Notes under the pieces: model-generated | Told to the model about the DNA's origin: nothing | The model's database searches: none | The model's input: the letters and a program-made list of their open reading frames with translations, nothing else | Translations under genes and position numbers: made by a program | Assembly (NCBI GenBank): GCA_022661535.1 | Contig: JAKULF010000009.1 | Coordinates: forward strand, 248,001 to 312,000 | Length of the DNA stretch: 64,000 nucleotides | Source of the DNA: Eutypa lata | Lineage: Eukaryota; Ascomycota; Sordariomycetes; Xylariales; Diatrypaceae | Direction of reading: 5' to 3' | Shown: one piece after another, positions 1-12,111 of the stretch | Numbering within the stretch: the first letter of the stretch is position 1 | Layout of the letters: each line of letters begins with the position of its first letter

Positions 1-97
1 AGTTGGACTTCGCACAATAGTGATTTATGAATTGATTGTGCCATATACCATCATCTATTTATTACAACGTGTCTTCCTTTACCCTTCTCACTTTCAT

Positions 98-1576
98 TCA
101 GTCAAAAGACTTTATTGCCCACTGGCTGTTGGGTCTAACTTCTACCTCCCATACCCCTAATTCAGGGTGCTTACTAGCCCGTACTGTCTTCAACTTCGGA
201 AAGTGGCCGTGGTAGAACAGCTTCGACAGGTCTTCACGGGTCTTTACTGGATCACCTAGCTCGCAGAAGGTGAGATGAAGGTGTTCTAGGGATGCTGGGA
301 GAAGCTCCCAAAGTGCGGGCCAGTTCTCCGGGAGGTTAATTGCAAAGCCGTCCAGGCCATCCTCCTCTAACATTCCGACAAGCCATCCATGATTGATCTC
401 CAGGGCCTTCAGGTGACGCAGGGTTTTCAAGGACCCGACTACACCTGCCATCTGGTATGGTTCAATCCATGAAATCCCGTCATAAGTGTTCAGCTCGAGA
501 ACGCGGAGGCTAGACGCATACTGGTGCAACGCGACGCCGATCTCGCCCACCCCGATCCAGCGTTTGAGTTCTTCACTCCAGTGAATACGGAGGGTGTGAA
601 GACTCTCACCACCACCGCAGGAGTGTAAGAAGTCTCTAAGATCGGGGGCATTGATGAGCGAGTGCTTAAGCTCGATACTCTCGAGCTTCAGCGGAGAGGG
701 ATGCCCCCCCGGAATGGTTGGCAATGGTTGGTCCATACAGTCCTTGAAATCCACCATGTGGCATGAGAGTTTCTTCAAGGCGGGTGACACCAGCCCTGGT
801 ATTAGATGCTGCATCATCACCATTGATTTTGCGTCACAGCTTCCGACATGTAGATGCTGTAGGCAAGAAAGCGGGGTGTGATCGCGAGGAGAAGGAGATA
901 AGATGGTGATAGTATTAGCTGGCTGGTTTCTCGCTCTGCTAAAATCGTATCGTGGTTGAAGATCCCGTCCGCCTCTATAAGGACTACGGGGGGTTCCAGG
1001 AACATGGAGCGTAGGGACAGGTGAGGTGAAGTGGTAAAATGCGCTCCTAAGCCTGTAGAATGTCCCTGGCAAGGTGATGGAGAGGCGCTCAATTTTCGGC
1101 ACTAAGACTAGGAACATAGTGAGTTCGACGTCTTGCATAGTGTCGAGGTGATCCCTGAAAAAGGTAGGATTCTCAGAAGAGAATACGAGGTCCAAGGCGT
1201 CCTGAATTTGCTTCTTGAACCATGTCGGGAATACAATTTGGCGTTTCATAACAGCCCACACATCCTTGAAGTCGTGGTTTAGCTGGCTAGATGCCTCGAG
1301 AGTAATTCGTTTCACTAGCAATCCTAGGCTGGGCTGCTGGCTTAAGGTGCGGAATAGCAAAAGACGCGTTCTTTTGTCTTGTACCGGTATGCTATGGTAT
1401 AAGATAGACTGAGCTACACCGCGGAAGCCTTTAGAAACTAGGCACAAACGAGCAAGCATCACGCTTCCATGTCCCGGGCGATATCTTAGTTCACCTGGCG
1501 TGTGGTCATGCGTTAGATCCTCTTGGAGACAAGAGAAGATCATGATCAGAACCTCGTCAGGAAAGTCCGGCGGCAT
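98..1576 (-). CDS. F-box domain protein
   Basis: Single-exon gene encoding 492 residues from an ATG at 1576 to a TGA at 98. The first ~60 residues fit an F-box: PPDFPDEVLIMIFSCL, then a hydrophobic LARLCLVSKGFRGVAQ stretch ending in LYHSI, as in many fungal F-box proteins. The rest has scattered leucine-rich segments (around residues 260-460) resembling degenerate LRR-type substrate-binding repeats, but I cannot define regular repeats. The family normally binds Skp1 and presents substrates to an SCF ubiquitin ligase; the substrate is unknown. No intron is needed and no lesion is seen. Assignment to F-box is good; any specific function would be invented. Confidence 0.8.
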   Translation of the reverse strand: MPPDFPDEVLIMIFSCLQEDLTHDHTPGELRYRPGHGSVMLARLCLVSKGFRGVAQSILYHSIPVQDKRTRLLLFRTLSQQPSLGLLVKRITLEASSQLNHDFKDVWAVMKRQIVFPTWFKKQIQDALDLVFSSENPTFFRDHLDTMQDVELTMFLVLVPKIERLSITLPGTFYRLRSAFYHFTSPVPTLHVPGTPRSPYRGGRDLQPRYDFSRARNQPANTITILSPSPRDHTPLSCLQHLHVGSCDAKSMVMMQHLIPGLVSPALKKLSCHMVDFKDCMDQPLPTIPGGHPSPLKLESIELKHSLINAPDLRDFLHSCGGGESLHTLRIHWSEELKRWIGVGEIGVALHQYASSLRVLELNTYDGISWIEPYQMAGVVGSLKTLRHLKALEINHGWLVGMLEEDGLDGFAINLPENWPALWELLPASLEHLHLTFCELGDPVKTREDLSKLFYHGHFPKLKTVRASKHPELGVWEVEVRPNSQWAIKSFD

Positions 1577-4500
1577 TTTGTCTATCTATGGACACCCTAT
1601 ATTAGCTAAACATGAAGAAAGAAGCCGTTTTAGTTGCAAATAAATAAAGAGACGGATGGTATTACCGGTTGAAAATGCAGACCTAACTTGGATGATTCTC
1701 GAGGTTGTAATTAGAAGTAGAATCGAACAAAACCGACGAGGTTGAGAGTACACAGGATTGGCGACGCGAAAAAAGGGATAGAGAAACGACGAGGTCAATA
1801 GTGTGTAGAGTTGACGACGTCGAGAAAGCCTGTGGGATCGACAAAATCGAGAGTAGGTGGGATCGACGATTTCGAGGCTATGTAGAATCAACAACGGTCA
1901 GATTATGTATCGACGATGTTGAGAAAACGTAGGACCGACGGTGTCGAGATCTTGTAGGGCCGACGTCGAAGGAACTGTGTTGAAAAAAATCTGACCGCGT
2001 CGAGTTTGTTGTGGTAAGTTTCAACACATGTGTTGTATGTAGTAGCGCCAGACGCAGGTGTTGTATGTAGTAGATGTCGACGGTTATGTACAGTATGGGT
2101 GCCATTAGGCATGCATGCAATAGGTACCGTAGGGGAAGTACAGAAGTGAATACATAAAACAGGATAGGTACACAAGTAAATTTATATAGAGGGCAGGCAC
2201 ATCATCTGAGTGATTCAATACCTTCACAATGAACACGTGCCTGCCTAGGTACCTGATTTGCAGGCTTTGTTGTTCCTGCAGTGATGACCTGATTATTCGA
2301 AATACCTACTAGGTAGGCAGGCGGTGTCGATTAGATGGATGCTCTGGATATTTAACCTGATCCTACTGTGATATCCCCCACCTTCCATTACGTTCCTAAC
2401 AGAGAACAAGCAGTTGATGGCATTTGAGGGTGTTTTCCAATTTTTAGGGAAGCTTAGTTTATGGCAAGGAAATATTGGGAGGAAATCTCTAGATATATAT
2501 TTGAGCATGCAATGTCGCTTGAAAGCACTTTGCTACACATGCCCATAAGTATGCTGTAGTTTGATATGGACTATTAGCTTTTATATATGTTCATTATGGT
2601 GATAGCTTCTATTTAGACGTATAGTTTGAATGTAAAATGCTGGTATAAAAATAAACAGCAAGCCCTGGTTCAAGAAGTAGCAAACAAAAGGGGCTGAAAA
2701 TATTGCCGTCGACTTGCTATGGTAATCCTGCGGACCATGTTCCGAAGCATAAGACATTTGGCGAATATATTGATGTGGCATTATTGAGAGGAATGTTACT
2801 ATCTCTACATGTACGTTAATGTGAATATAGGTTCGGTGTAATAGTAAGAGTAGGTAACTCAACCTCTGAAGAGCACGTCAGAGCAATTATCTCTTTCAAC
2901 AATTGCACCACCAGATCACCTCCCAAGTGTCAACTAAGGCCTATTGGAATAGAATTTGGCCTCTGTTCATATTGAAGGAAAGGTTTTTGTTTCCTCAAGT
3001 TTGCTGGGCATGCATGTTATCCAACTGAAAGATTATCTAGGCTGTTGCGTTCAAGAAGAAAAGGGATGCCTGCCAACTTCTAGTAGCTGAAGAGGCATAA
3101 CACAAGTACCAAACTCCATAGATGCCGGGTTTACTCGCGTTATGGTGAACGCGAAGATTGACTACTACGATAAGCACAGAAAATACTACATGCAAAGGGG
3201 ATTGCTTCACTAGATCTATCCTAGTGAATTCAAGAGCGACGATTCAGGGGTTAGGAGCCTCAATTATGGCCTGTCACGGCGAATCCAATCTACCAACCAC
3301 TGTGTTACCGTGTCTCTCGGGATTGCCAAATGGATACAAGTGAACAAAGCCAACAGCCTTGCCATTTATACTGGAATATCTGAATAGGCAAGACTCCTTC
3401 TGGTATCCTAACATACCTCTGAACACTATTTTCACTAGCGCACGTTATTAATATATGAGAGTGCGCTTTGTAAATTACAGTAGAGACCTGAAGAAGAGAT
3501 GGATGCAGAGAGATATCCGGGTCTGAGGTCGGGGAGCTCCTTTTGCCATAATCCAGTGCTTTCAAGAGTCTCTCAAAGCGAATGTCTTAGACAAGGTACT
3601 GGAGTAGGTTGATATTTCCAGCTCTAAATTTCTTAAACTACAGGCTTGCTTTGCCTATATTCTGCCAGACTTCCTAAAATGAACAACTACTGAGACCAAT
3701 GAGTACGTCACCTAGACCACCAATCGCTATTCGAAATCTTATTATAACACTGCGAAATTTCTACCAAAAAATTGACGTACAGGTCATTACTATGTGCGGC
3801 CTTTTCTGCCCTTTCAATTTAACAAATAAGTTTAACATCCCTTTCCATCGGTCCGGGACAAGCCACTATATATATATGAAATAGCTGCATCTACATCAGA
3901 TCTGTTTAGCGCGATTAGCGCAGGATACATGTACTTAGTAGGTACTTCTGTACTCTCCGCAGTACCCCGCATGGTGCCCCGTGGAGTTCGAGACGATTAT
4001 TTCTTGTCATATTTCTTGTCAATATTGACCTTGCACGCACAGCTGGGCTCGCTACTAAACGTCGAGTTAAATGGACAATCGAGGGAGCAGCTCAAGGGAA
4101 TATTGTTTAGATCACCATGGTTTATGAAGGTACTTCCAAAGGTACCTGAAATGCCACACATACACGTCGTACTCAATGATGACTAGGAGAGGTGGTGTTG
4201 ATTTAGCATTGCGGCTCTGAGGGATGATGCACATCACATGCACATGCAAATGCAATTCTTATTTCTTTCCCCGCTTCGGTTAGTCTAACTACACATATAC
4301 ACAGTATACCTAATCAGGTACTATATTACGTAGCTGCGTAGGTAGTAGTGATATCTTGGTATCCCTTGGACCGACTTGGCCAAGTGTGTCACATGCATTT
4401 ATGTAGTAAATGTAAATACCTGGTCAATTTATTATTCCAATATTTACCTCAACTTCTCCATTATAAAGGGACTTGTCTTCCACTTTGAATTTGACATTTC

Positions 4501-5012
4501 GACTTCTCACGGTATTCGATCCGATCCAGCTACTTCATAGTGGATCTGTAGTTCCTTAGACCTTGTGGGGATTCACCGCTAACCATCTGATAAGACCCGC
4601 ATGCGGTCATACATGCCGAGGCACTCCTTGATTCCGTGAAGCTCTCCCATACACTCTGGGCCGACGATAATAGTCAAATATTTCGGAGCTGTCTTTGACC
4701 TCATGTCGTATTTCCTTGATTTGTACTCAACTACATAAGGATCTCACTTACCAAGCCTACTTCTCTGGAATTTTAGACGATAGACCAATCGCTGACAATC
4801 CCAACCTGCGCATCCTACCTGCAATTTTCGACGACAAGCGAGAAAGGCCACAGCAAATACCGACCGACCGAACTAACATAGTGGGGATATAAGAAGCTCA
4901 ACTGAATATACATAGAGAGGGCCCAATTCTCAGCAGCTCTCTTTTCTCTCCCTCTCCCCTCTATCCGACATTTCCCCCACCCATACACAGACCGTCCGCC
5001 CACCCAACAAAC
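1577..5012. other. intergenic region with degenerate tandem repeat
   Basis: No convincing gene. Short ORFs between 1586 and 2862 on the minus strand arise from the tandem repeat and from AT-rich DNA. An 85-codon ATG ORF at 3929-4186 (+) has no recognisable motif. Many TAGGTA/TACCTA-type motifs occur. The last ~100 bases before 5013 are pyrimidine-rich and probably the leader of the carrier gene. Confidence 0.6.
1697..2015. repeat. degenerate ~25-28 bp tandem repeat
   Basis: About eleven imperfect units follow the pattern CGACG-x-TCGAG, a variable stretch, then GTAGGATCGA. Recognisable copies lie near 1698, 1734, 1760, 1812, 1842, 1867, 1910, 1936 and 1960. Units differ by substitutions and small indels, so the array looks old. 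It sits just upstream of the start of the F-box gene (minus strand). Confidence 0.7.
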
Positions 5013-6283
5013 ATGTCATCAAAAGACGAAAAGCCACCAGCCGCAGAAGGAGGAGGAGCAGGAGGAGGAGCAGGAGGAGGCATAAACAACCAACTAGCAA
5101 CGCACCTCCCGGCCTCCGTATCCTCGCACCTGCCGCACATACCGGAGAGCGCGACGGAGCTGAAGAGCGAACTCAAAGCCGAGGCACAAGCAGTCGAGTC
5201 GGCGCTGGCGTCGCAGGCGCGGTCGTTCGCAGCAGGTGGGTTCGGCGGCGTCTGCGCCGTCGTCGTCGGCCATCCCTTCGACCTCGTCAAGGTCCGCCTG
5301 CAGACCGCCGAGCGCGGCGCCTACTCGAGCGCCGTCGACGTCGTGCGCAAGAGCGTCGCGAGGGATGGGCTGCGGAGGGGTCTGTATGCCGGGGTTAGTG
5401 CGCCGTTGGTTGGCGTTACTCCTATGTGTTAGTTTTTTCTTTCCTTTTCTTCTTCTAGTCTTCTTCTTCTCTTTCTTATAGTTGTAGCCTCTCTTTCCTC
5501 TCTACCTTGCTTCGTATCTGTATTTTCTATTTTGCTGCCTGTCTGCCTGCCTGCCTGCCTGACGAACCAACACACAATCTAGTCGCCGTATCCTTCTGGG
5601 GCTACGAACTCGGCCAACAAATCGTAACGGCGACATCGGCGCCCTCCCCCGACGGCACCCTCTCCATAGCGCAGATCTCGACGGCGGGGGCCTTCAGCGC
5701 CTTCCCCATGACGCTGATCACGGCGCCCTTCGAGCGGGTCAAGGTGATCCTGCAGACGCAGTCGCAGCACCTGCAGCCGGGAGAAAAGCCCAAGTACAGC
5801 GGCGGCGTCGACGTGGCGCGCCAGCTCTACCACCAGGGCGGCGTCGCGTCCGTGTTCCGCGGGTCCGCCGCCACCCTCGCCCGCGACGCCCCCGGCTCCG
5901 CCGCCTACTTCGCCGCCTACGAGTACATGAAGCGCCGCCTGACGCCCGTCGACCCCGCGACGGGGAAGCCGCAGGGCAAGCTGAGCCTCGGCGCCGTCAC
6001 CGTCGCGGGAGGCGCCGCCGGCATCGCCATGTGGATCCCCGTCTTCCCCATCGATACCATCAAGAGCCGGTTGCAGACCGCCCCCGAGGGCGCCAACACG
6101 AGTATCGGTGGTGTGGTGAGGGAGCTCTGGGCCAAAGGCGGGTATAGGGCTTTCTTTCCCGGTTTCGGGCCCGCGCTCGCGAGGGCGGTCCCCGCGAATG
6201 CGGCGACGTTTTTGGGGGTCGAGATGGCCCATCAGGCTATTAATGGGGCGGGGAGTTGGTGGAAGGGGGAGAAGACGTTGTGA
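5013..6283 (+). CDS. mitochondrial carnitine/acylcarnitine-type carrier
   Basis: Two exons, 5013-5427 and 5583-6283, joined across a 155-nt intron (donor GTTAGT, acceptor CTAG). The junction restores the family motif TPMFAVSFWGY. The product is 371 residues. Three mitochondrial carrier repeats are seen, each with a PX[DE]XX[KR] signature: PFDLVKVRLQ, PFERVKVILQ and PIDTIKSRLQ. This is the SLC25 fold of six helices in the inner mitochondrial membrane. The wording of the repeats best fits carnitine/acylcarnitine carriers (CRC1/AcuH type), which exchange acylcarnitines for carnitine during fatty-acid and acetyl-unit transport. The N-terminus carries a ~75-residue Gly/Ala/Glu-rich extension not typical of the core family. 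The intron contains a (TGCC)n run. Substrate is inferred from similarity by eye. Confidence 0.85.
5536..5562. repeat. (TGCC)n microsatellite in carrier intron
   Basis: Five or so tandem TGCC units lie inside the single intron of the carrier gene, about 20 nt upstream of its acceptor. Confidence 0.85.
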
Positions 6284-7683
6284 TTTTATTTTTGGGGGGG
6301 GTGGTGAAGTGAACGGGAGAGGAGGGTGGTGGAGGGAAATGTGGGAGGATTCAAAGGATGAAGAACTGGACTGCGTGTTGGTAGATGGGTTGGATAGCTG
6401 TATATCTATGGGATGAGGCAATGAATATGATGATGATCATGGAGTCAGTCGCACACATGTCCACCGAGCACGAACGTCATCGCGCCAACCCAAGCAAGCC
6501 GGTCATACGTTTGGTATCTGATGCCTTTTTTATGGAGGGAGAGAGCTGCGTCCGATCAGGCTAAACGAACGACATTTACTCTTCAGGCATGGAAGTATTG
6601 CTCGTGGGCAAGAAGAAAAGAAGGTAGAAAGAGCTTTGGGGGATGGGTGAGGGCTATGCTAGCACAGCACAGGACAGGACAGCACAGCAGCGTCATTTCT
6701 GCGCCTACCAGAGAAGTTGAGGGTTATGGTTACAGGGAGTCTGACTAGACCATTAGCGGGGAAGCTGTTTTTTTCTTCTTTCCCTGCATGCTTTTGATCA
6801 CGTTGATTTTTCTTCTTACATGGATGAGGAGCTTGTGCATATATACTATCTGTATCTACCTACCTACCTGACTAGAAGATGATGGAGTCTCCGGAATAGA
6901 TGCTTATATATACATATACAACCAGTATATACCTACAGATACCATTTGCATAACAACACATTTATATGACGACCAGTGAGAAGTACGCTGGTTTCTGCGA
7001 TGTCTAAGTACTACGCTCCTCAATGAGAGGACTGGAATATGGTATCGCTACGTATGCACTAGAGTCACGTCGATTTGATGACCCAAAATGACTACCTAGT
7101 GCCTACTTGTCATCTCAGATCCCTCGTCCCCATTCTTAGCCTCCGTATAACTAATTCTATACCAGATGATAGCGTCCTGTGTGATTAAGACCATTTGTAT
7201 TATTGTATGTTTATGAATGCGTTTCTCCCATCAATGCATTTCATCTAAGTAAGTAGGGATTTGTGAAAAAACATCCCTAAACGCGCTGACACCCCTTGTC
7301 CCGTCCTTCTTGATGCTGTCTATACCTACTTAAGTATCTATGTCTATCTATCTGTCTATCTATTTTTAGATGACCAGACCAGATGGGGACGACTTACATG
7401 CATGCATACATACATACATGTAAGAAGAGGGGGGTATATATATGCATACATACATCCCAGGACATTATGTATGTGCGTACGTACGTACATATGTATGATA
7501 TTTCGATACGTGCCGAGTAATAGAGCGGAGTTACTACCTGGTTCCGGATAATAGTAGTAAAAAGAGCAGAGTGAGTTTAAGCGATGAAGTGAGGTAAGTG
7601 AATGGGTAGGTAGTTAGGTTCGGATGATAGACTGTTGGCAGACAAACCGGTAGGTAGATATCCTTTTATGTGTTCATTTATTT
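6284..7683. other. convergent intergenic region, microsatellite-rich
   Basis: Lies between the 3' ends of two convergent genes. It contains short tandem repeats: a CAGCA/GGACA-type run near 6660-6690, a TATC/TGTC run near 7340-7365, and CATA/ACGT-type runs near 7398-7500. No gene or RNA is recognised. Confidence 0.6.
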
Positions 7684-10065
7684 TCATTTCGGAGTAGCCA
7701 CCCTACCACTCGTCACCGTCCACCGCCTCTTCGTGGAGCTGAAATCCCGCAACCTCTCCGCCTCACCGGGAGGTCTCGGCGCCCCCCAGAGGCCCCCGTT
7801 GCCCGTCCCCGCCCAGAGACGCGGCACCGCTACGTCCGTGTCTCCGAACGTGTCGTGTTCCTCGCTGTGCGTGTCGTGTTGTTGTCGTTGTCGTTGTTGT
7901 GAGTCTTTCCGCTCTTCTTCCGCCATCGTCTTTCTTGGCACTTCGGATACGGTGCTAGGTTCGGTACCGCTGCTGCTGCTATTATTGGTAGCAGTAGGTT
8001 GCGGGTGGTGGGGATGGTGGTGTTCATCCTCCGTCTCAACAATAACCGCTTCTTCCGCCTCCTCGCGCTTTGCCTTGGTCGCCTCTTTCTCGTGGCTGAA
8101 ATTCAGCAACATGGGTATATCCGCATCTTTATTAGTTTCAGGTTCGCGTTCCTCCTTCGGCTGCCAGAGACCGAACGATCCCGAGCGATGGGGTCGGTGC
8201 GAGAGGAGATTCGTGGCTCCGCTACCTACCGTCACACCACCGCTTACGCTCGGTCTCGCGTAATTCAGCGGCCGCATGGCTGGCGTGGGAACTTGAGGCG
8301 CCCTTCTTATACTCCCCAGCGAAGCGTTGGCCGAATTCCTCCGGCTCTCGCCCGGTGAGCCTCCGTATGCGTCGCCGAAGTTGATGTCTCGCAAGGCGGA
8401 GGCATAGGGACCGGCGAACAAACCCCCTGGACGATCGTGCGGCACGTTGACTGAGGCTGATCTGCTGACTGTTGTACTTCTGGGAAAACCTGATAGCAGA
8501 TGATCGGTATTGGCGAATAATTTCAGCTCAAACATATCCGAGGGGTTGACCCGCTTTCTAACTAATCCCTCGTCTAGGGATGAGAGGGGTCTGTCGTAAT
8601 CTGAAATTTGCGTACTGTCGTCGAACTCTGGCCGCCTTTGAGCCATGGTGAGCGATGACATGGGAATATCGGCAAGAACAGGCTGCTGTGTGATGGCGCC
8701 AACGAGCGCATTGCAACCTGCGCCATGAGATACAAGAATCACAACATTCTCCACCTCAACATCTTCAGAGCCATCCGCTGTAGACTCTTCATGACAGCTT
8801 GTCTGCGGGCTTGATTTGATAGCGCTAGTGGGCGTTTTGGTCACCATCTCTCCAGGATCGTCGGTAGCGGAATACCATTCCACTAGTCGTCTTAGACCTC
8901 TCCGAAACCTCTGATGCATGGATGCCCACTCCTCGGGCAACACTCCACCGTCTCCCCAACCAATGTTTTCTCTCGTGGAATCCCATTGATAGTCCACATC
9001 AACGCATGCATCCCGGGCATGAGCAACGTATCCACGGGGTATAGGTTGGCTCGACGATATAGCGTAGGAGGGGACGGGCGACGTATAACCTCGATGTCCA
9101 GTAGGATGGTGTTGAAAATACCCTCCATGAGTTGCGTCGCCATTATGTGGCGGGAAGCCTTCATTCAAGCCTGGTAAACTTTCGATGCTAGACGACAGGT
9201 CGTGGTCTGGAGTGACAGAAGAAACTAGGGGACTGCCTAGTCTAGGGACAGATCCGATACTAGACCCCCATAGCTGTCCTGTCACATTCGGCGACCGTGT
9301 ATGGAAGTGAGGATATTCGTTATAATTCTCGCGGCGTAACAATTCGGCCTTTGCGGTGGCTAGCATGAGCGTGGAGCGCGGAGGTGGTGTGATATGTTCG
9401 AAGTAGTCGGGGGATAGCCACTCTCCGAGAAACGAGTCAAGTCTAAGAACGGACTTATGTATGTTGTGGGACGTAGACGAATGTGAATGCGAAGGCGGAT
9501 GCGAATGGGATGGAGAGGAAACGTTGGTAGAGACCGTGAGTCTGTTGTTCTGCGTAAAACCACGGCTCGGAGAGGAATGGCCTTGGCTGTTTCCTAACAA
9601 TTTTGACTCCGGCGATGCGACATCTTGTGTGGTTGTCTCCACTGACACTATTGAGGGAAAGGGCTCGGAAGCAAGACCGGAGCTTATGGAAATAGAGGAC
9701 TGTACACAACGGAGAAATGGTGAGCTGTGAATAATGATTCTATATCGCCTCTTCTTCCGTTTCTTCTGGTGTTCTCCGTTATCAATGTGCCCATTCGCAC
9801 TACTAGCAGCCTCTTCTTCCGCTTCTCGTTCTTGTAGGATAGACGCGATCCTCGTCCCTACAGTCTTAGACTGTAACCATCCTCCATATGTCAGAGGTGG
9901 ATCGTAGGGTGTTGGCGAGCTGAGATGCCATTGTCTTTCGGCAGCATCGAGACGTTTTCCATGTCTGTGAGTTTCCGCTCAGTTAGCTGCGATCAAGAAG
10001 GGGTATTCGTTCAGAGGAATAGGTACGAACCTTACTACAAAAATGTAGGCGGGCGGCCGACCCAT
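7684..10065 (-). CDS. histidine phosphatase superfamily protein (phosphoglycerate-mutase-like)
   Basis: Two exons on the minus strand, 10065-10031 and 9964-7684, split by a 66-nt intron. The join recreates the catalytic RHG motif (R12-H13-G14) from AG at the end of exon 1 plus A. The product is 771 residues. Motifs in order: VVRHG, LDAAERQWHL, PPLTYGGW, IIIHSSPFLRCVQ near 105, EWLSPDYFE near 195, and the second catalytic histidine in LVSHGAGCN at about residue 425. The rest is low-complexity and probably disordered. This is the fungal branch of the superfamily; substrate is unknown. The long inserts between motifs and the ~340-residue C-terminal tail make it much larger than the ~250-residue minimal enzyme. 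An ATG-only single-exon reading would miss the RHG motif. Confidence 0.85.
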
Positions 10066-10940
10066 GGTGTCGATGGGTTGACGGATATGGAAACGGACTT
10101 GACGTCCTGAGGACCCTGGTTAGAATATCGTGTGTAGAGCAGCCTTGTTGTCGATGTGTTTAGTTTAGTATTTTAGTATGTATGGTTAAATGCAGATATT
10201 GTAGTTCGTAGCACTACGTATTTATTAATAAATCGCAGCAACAACGGCACTCAGTTAGGGTCAGAAGCTTATGTTAACTGTCATGTGCGAATGTAGGTAG
10301 GTGGCTGGCGGTAAGCTCGCAGATTGGTTGAAATTGGTAGAGGTTGGTCGGGCTGAATTATGATATCATCTCACAAAAGGCGGTCCAAGTCATTAACTAA
10401 AAAACAACCTCAGAGAATCTCACAGCTGCAGGAAATAAAACAGTCAGTGAGCAACCAAAAAATAGTAGTTATGTTGATTACTTTGTAGGATAAGATAGGA
10501 CATTAATAAATACCTAAGTTGACAGATTATGATAGTTGTTTTAGGTGAAAATTCCAGTTACTGAAAAGTCCGTGACAAAAAGAAAGGGTTCAAGAAAAGT
10601 CTCAGAGGCTCAGTAGGTAACTTTGTTGGCCTCGAGAACGACGATCATGACCTAGAAAAAAAAGGGAAAGCTTTAAGCTACTAAGATCATCCCCTGTTTG
10701 CGAAGTATACATTAGGTATGCCGCTGTACCACTACCTGAGTAACTAAACTAGAACCAGTATAGTTCCCTCAGCTATAGCATCATATTCAGGGTCTTCTTC
10801 GGTCTTTACACCTCACTAAAGGAACTAAAGGAGGGACACTATCAGGAAGTAGGTATACTTACTGGGTATAGTTCAAAGCGGCACTCCCAATTCGTCGAAG
10901 CGGGGTGTCTAGGTGGCTACAAGTATATACCTAACAGGTA

Positions 10941-11220
10941 CGAAGGTCGGGTTCACAATCACGGGCCATACTTTACAAGCCACAGTGTAAGCCATGAGCT
11001 CGGACTTAAGACTAAAGCGCCAAGAAGCACTATACTTCGTATTGTACTTTTACAGCACACCTTAACCGCTATATTTTAGTGACCATATACTATACCTTGC
11101 GCTGTACCTTAGTGGCTTATGCGCTAAAGCTAAATACAGTGTATATGGAGCTATTTAACAAGGTATCCGCACATGGTAATCCCGGTAGAGTCTGGCCTGT
11201 GATTGTGAACCCGACCTTCG
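10941..11220. mobile_element. Tc1/mariner-type MITE (non-autonomous)
   Basis: A 280-bp element with ~31-bp terminal inverted repeats. The left end begins CGAAGGTCGGGTTCACAATC and the right end is its reverse complement; the arms show about three mismatches. A TA dinucleotide flanks each end (10939-10940 and 11221-11222), the duplication made by Tc1/mariner transposases. There is no internal coding capacity, so it would need a transposase in trans. An alternative is a simple foldback repeat without transposition history. Confidence 0.65.
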
Positions 11221-12075
11221 TAAGTAGAAAGGCAAAGCAGACCGGCTTATCCAACTGCTCAGTATAAACTTATATAAAGACTTTGGCTTGTCTCTTACGA
11301 CGATGGTAAGACAAATAGACGATTGTCATAGCGGCAAGAGGGACTTGAGTCTCAAAGTTCATCTTATAGGCCAGTTCAAACTGACATGTGATCTAAAACA
11401 ACTCCACAAAGCTATATGTATGGAGACATGCATATTCCACATAAGCATCCAAGGCATCAAACTCTAAGAATTATAGTAAGTAGCACGTGTTTCTTATAAG
11501 AGAAATGAATAGTCTATCCCTAGATTAATATAAATATGCATATAATTACATAGTATGCGGAATCAAGGCCTCAAAATGCGAACATCAAAGATTAGACTAA
11601 CATTCATGGATGTCCGAGAACGGCAGCCATTATATGCCGTAGGTACCGAATGGGAACATTGAACCCCGCGCTAATTGTAGTTACTTGTATGTAGTATTTG
11701 ATGGTCCCCTAGCCGCAAGTACTGCGCTGTATTGTACAATACATACTGTACCCTGACAACCTGACGTCCGATCCCTGCAAGCCATCGCCGTTTACTCCAG
11801 ATAAAAACATGGAAAGCCACTCGGCCAAACAAGGGCTTAGTGCAAGCCGTGATGACAAATACATATATACATACATACATCGTTCAACTCAGCCTCAAAG
11901 CCAGGATGCCCTGCCTACCAGTCAGCAGTCAGGGGAAACGTAGTTAGAACTAGAGTCGCATCGTCGCATCTTCAATTATGCCAATTCCATCTTCCAATCA
12001 ATTCCAGCTCACATTTTGAAATTCATTGTTTGCGTTAATTTAATTCATGTATTTCTGAAACCCTGGAAAATAATA

Positions 12076-12110
12076 GATAGACAGACAGACAGACAGCCAG
12101 ACAGACACAC
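12076..12110. repeat. (GACA)n microsatellite in GPI8 5' leader
   Basis: Imperfect GACA repeats end two bases before the chosen GPI8 start codon. A second GACA run lies in the intron of the same gene. Confidence 0.9.
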
Positions 12111-12111
12111 G

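Larger units (their letters stand above)
10066..12111. other. intergenic region containing a MITE
   Basis: About 2 kb with no recognised gene. It holds the 280-bp inverted-repeat element at 10941-11220. Short ORFs at 11079-11267 (+) and 11671-11880 (-) show no family features. The final ~35 nt are a GACA microsatellite just before the GPI8 start. Confidence 0.6.

Noticed and set aside
1878..2175. Overlapping minus-strand ORFs
   Set aside because: They come from the tandem array and show no protein family features.
5579..6421. 280-codon ORF opposite the carrier gene
   Set aside because: Antisense shadow of GC-rich coding sequence; Arg/Gly/Pro-rich with no family features.
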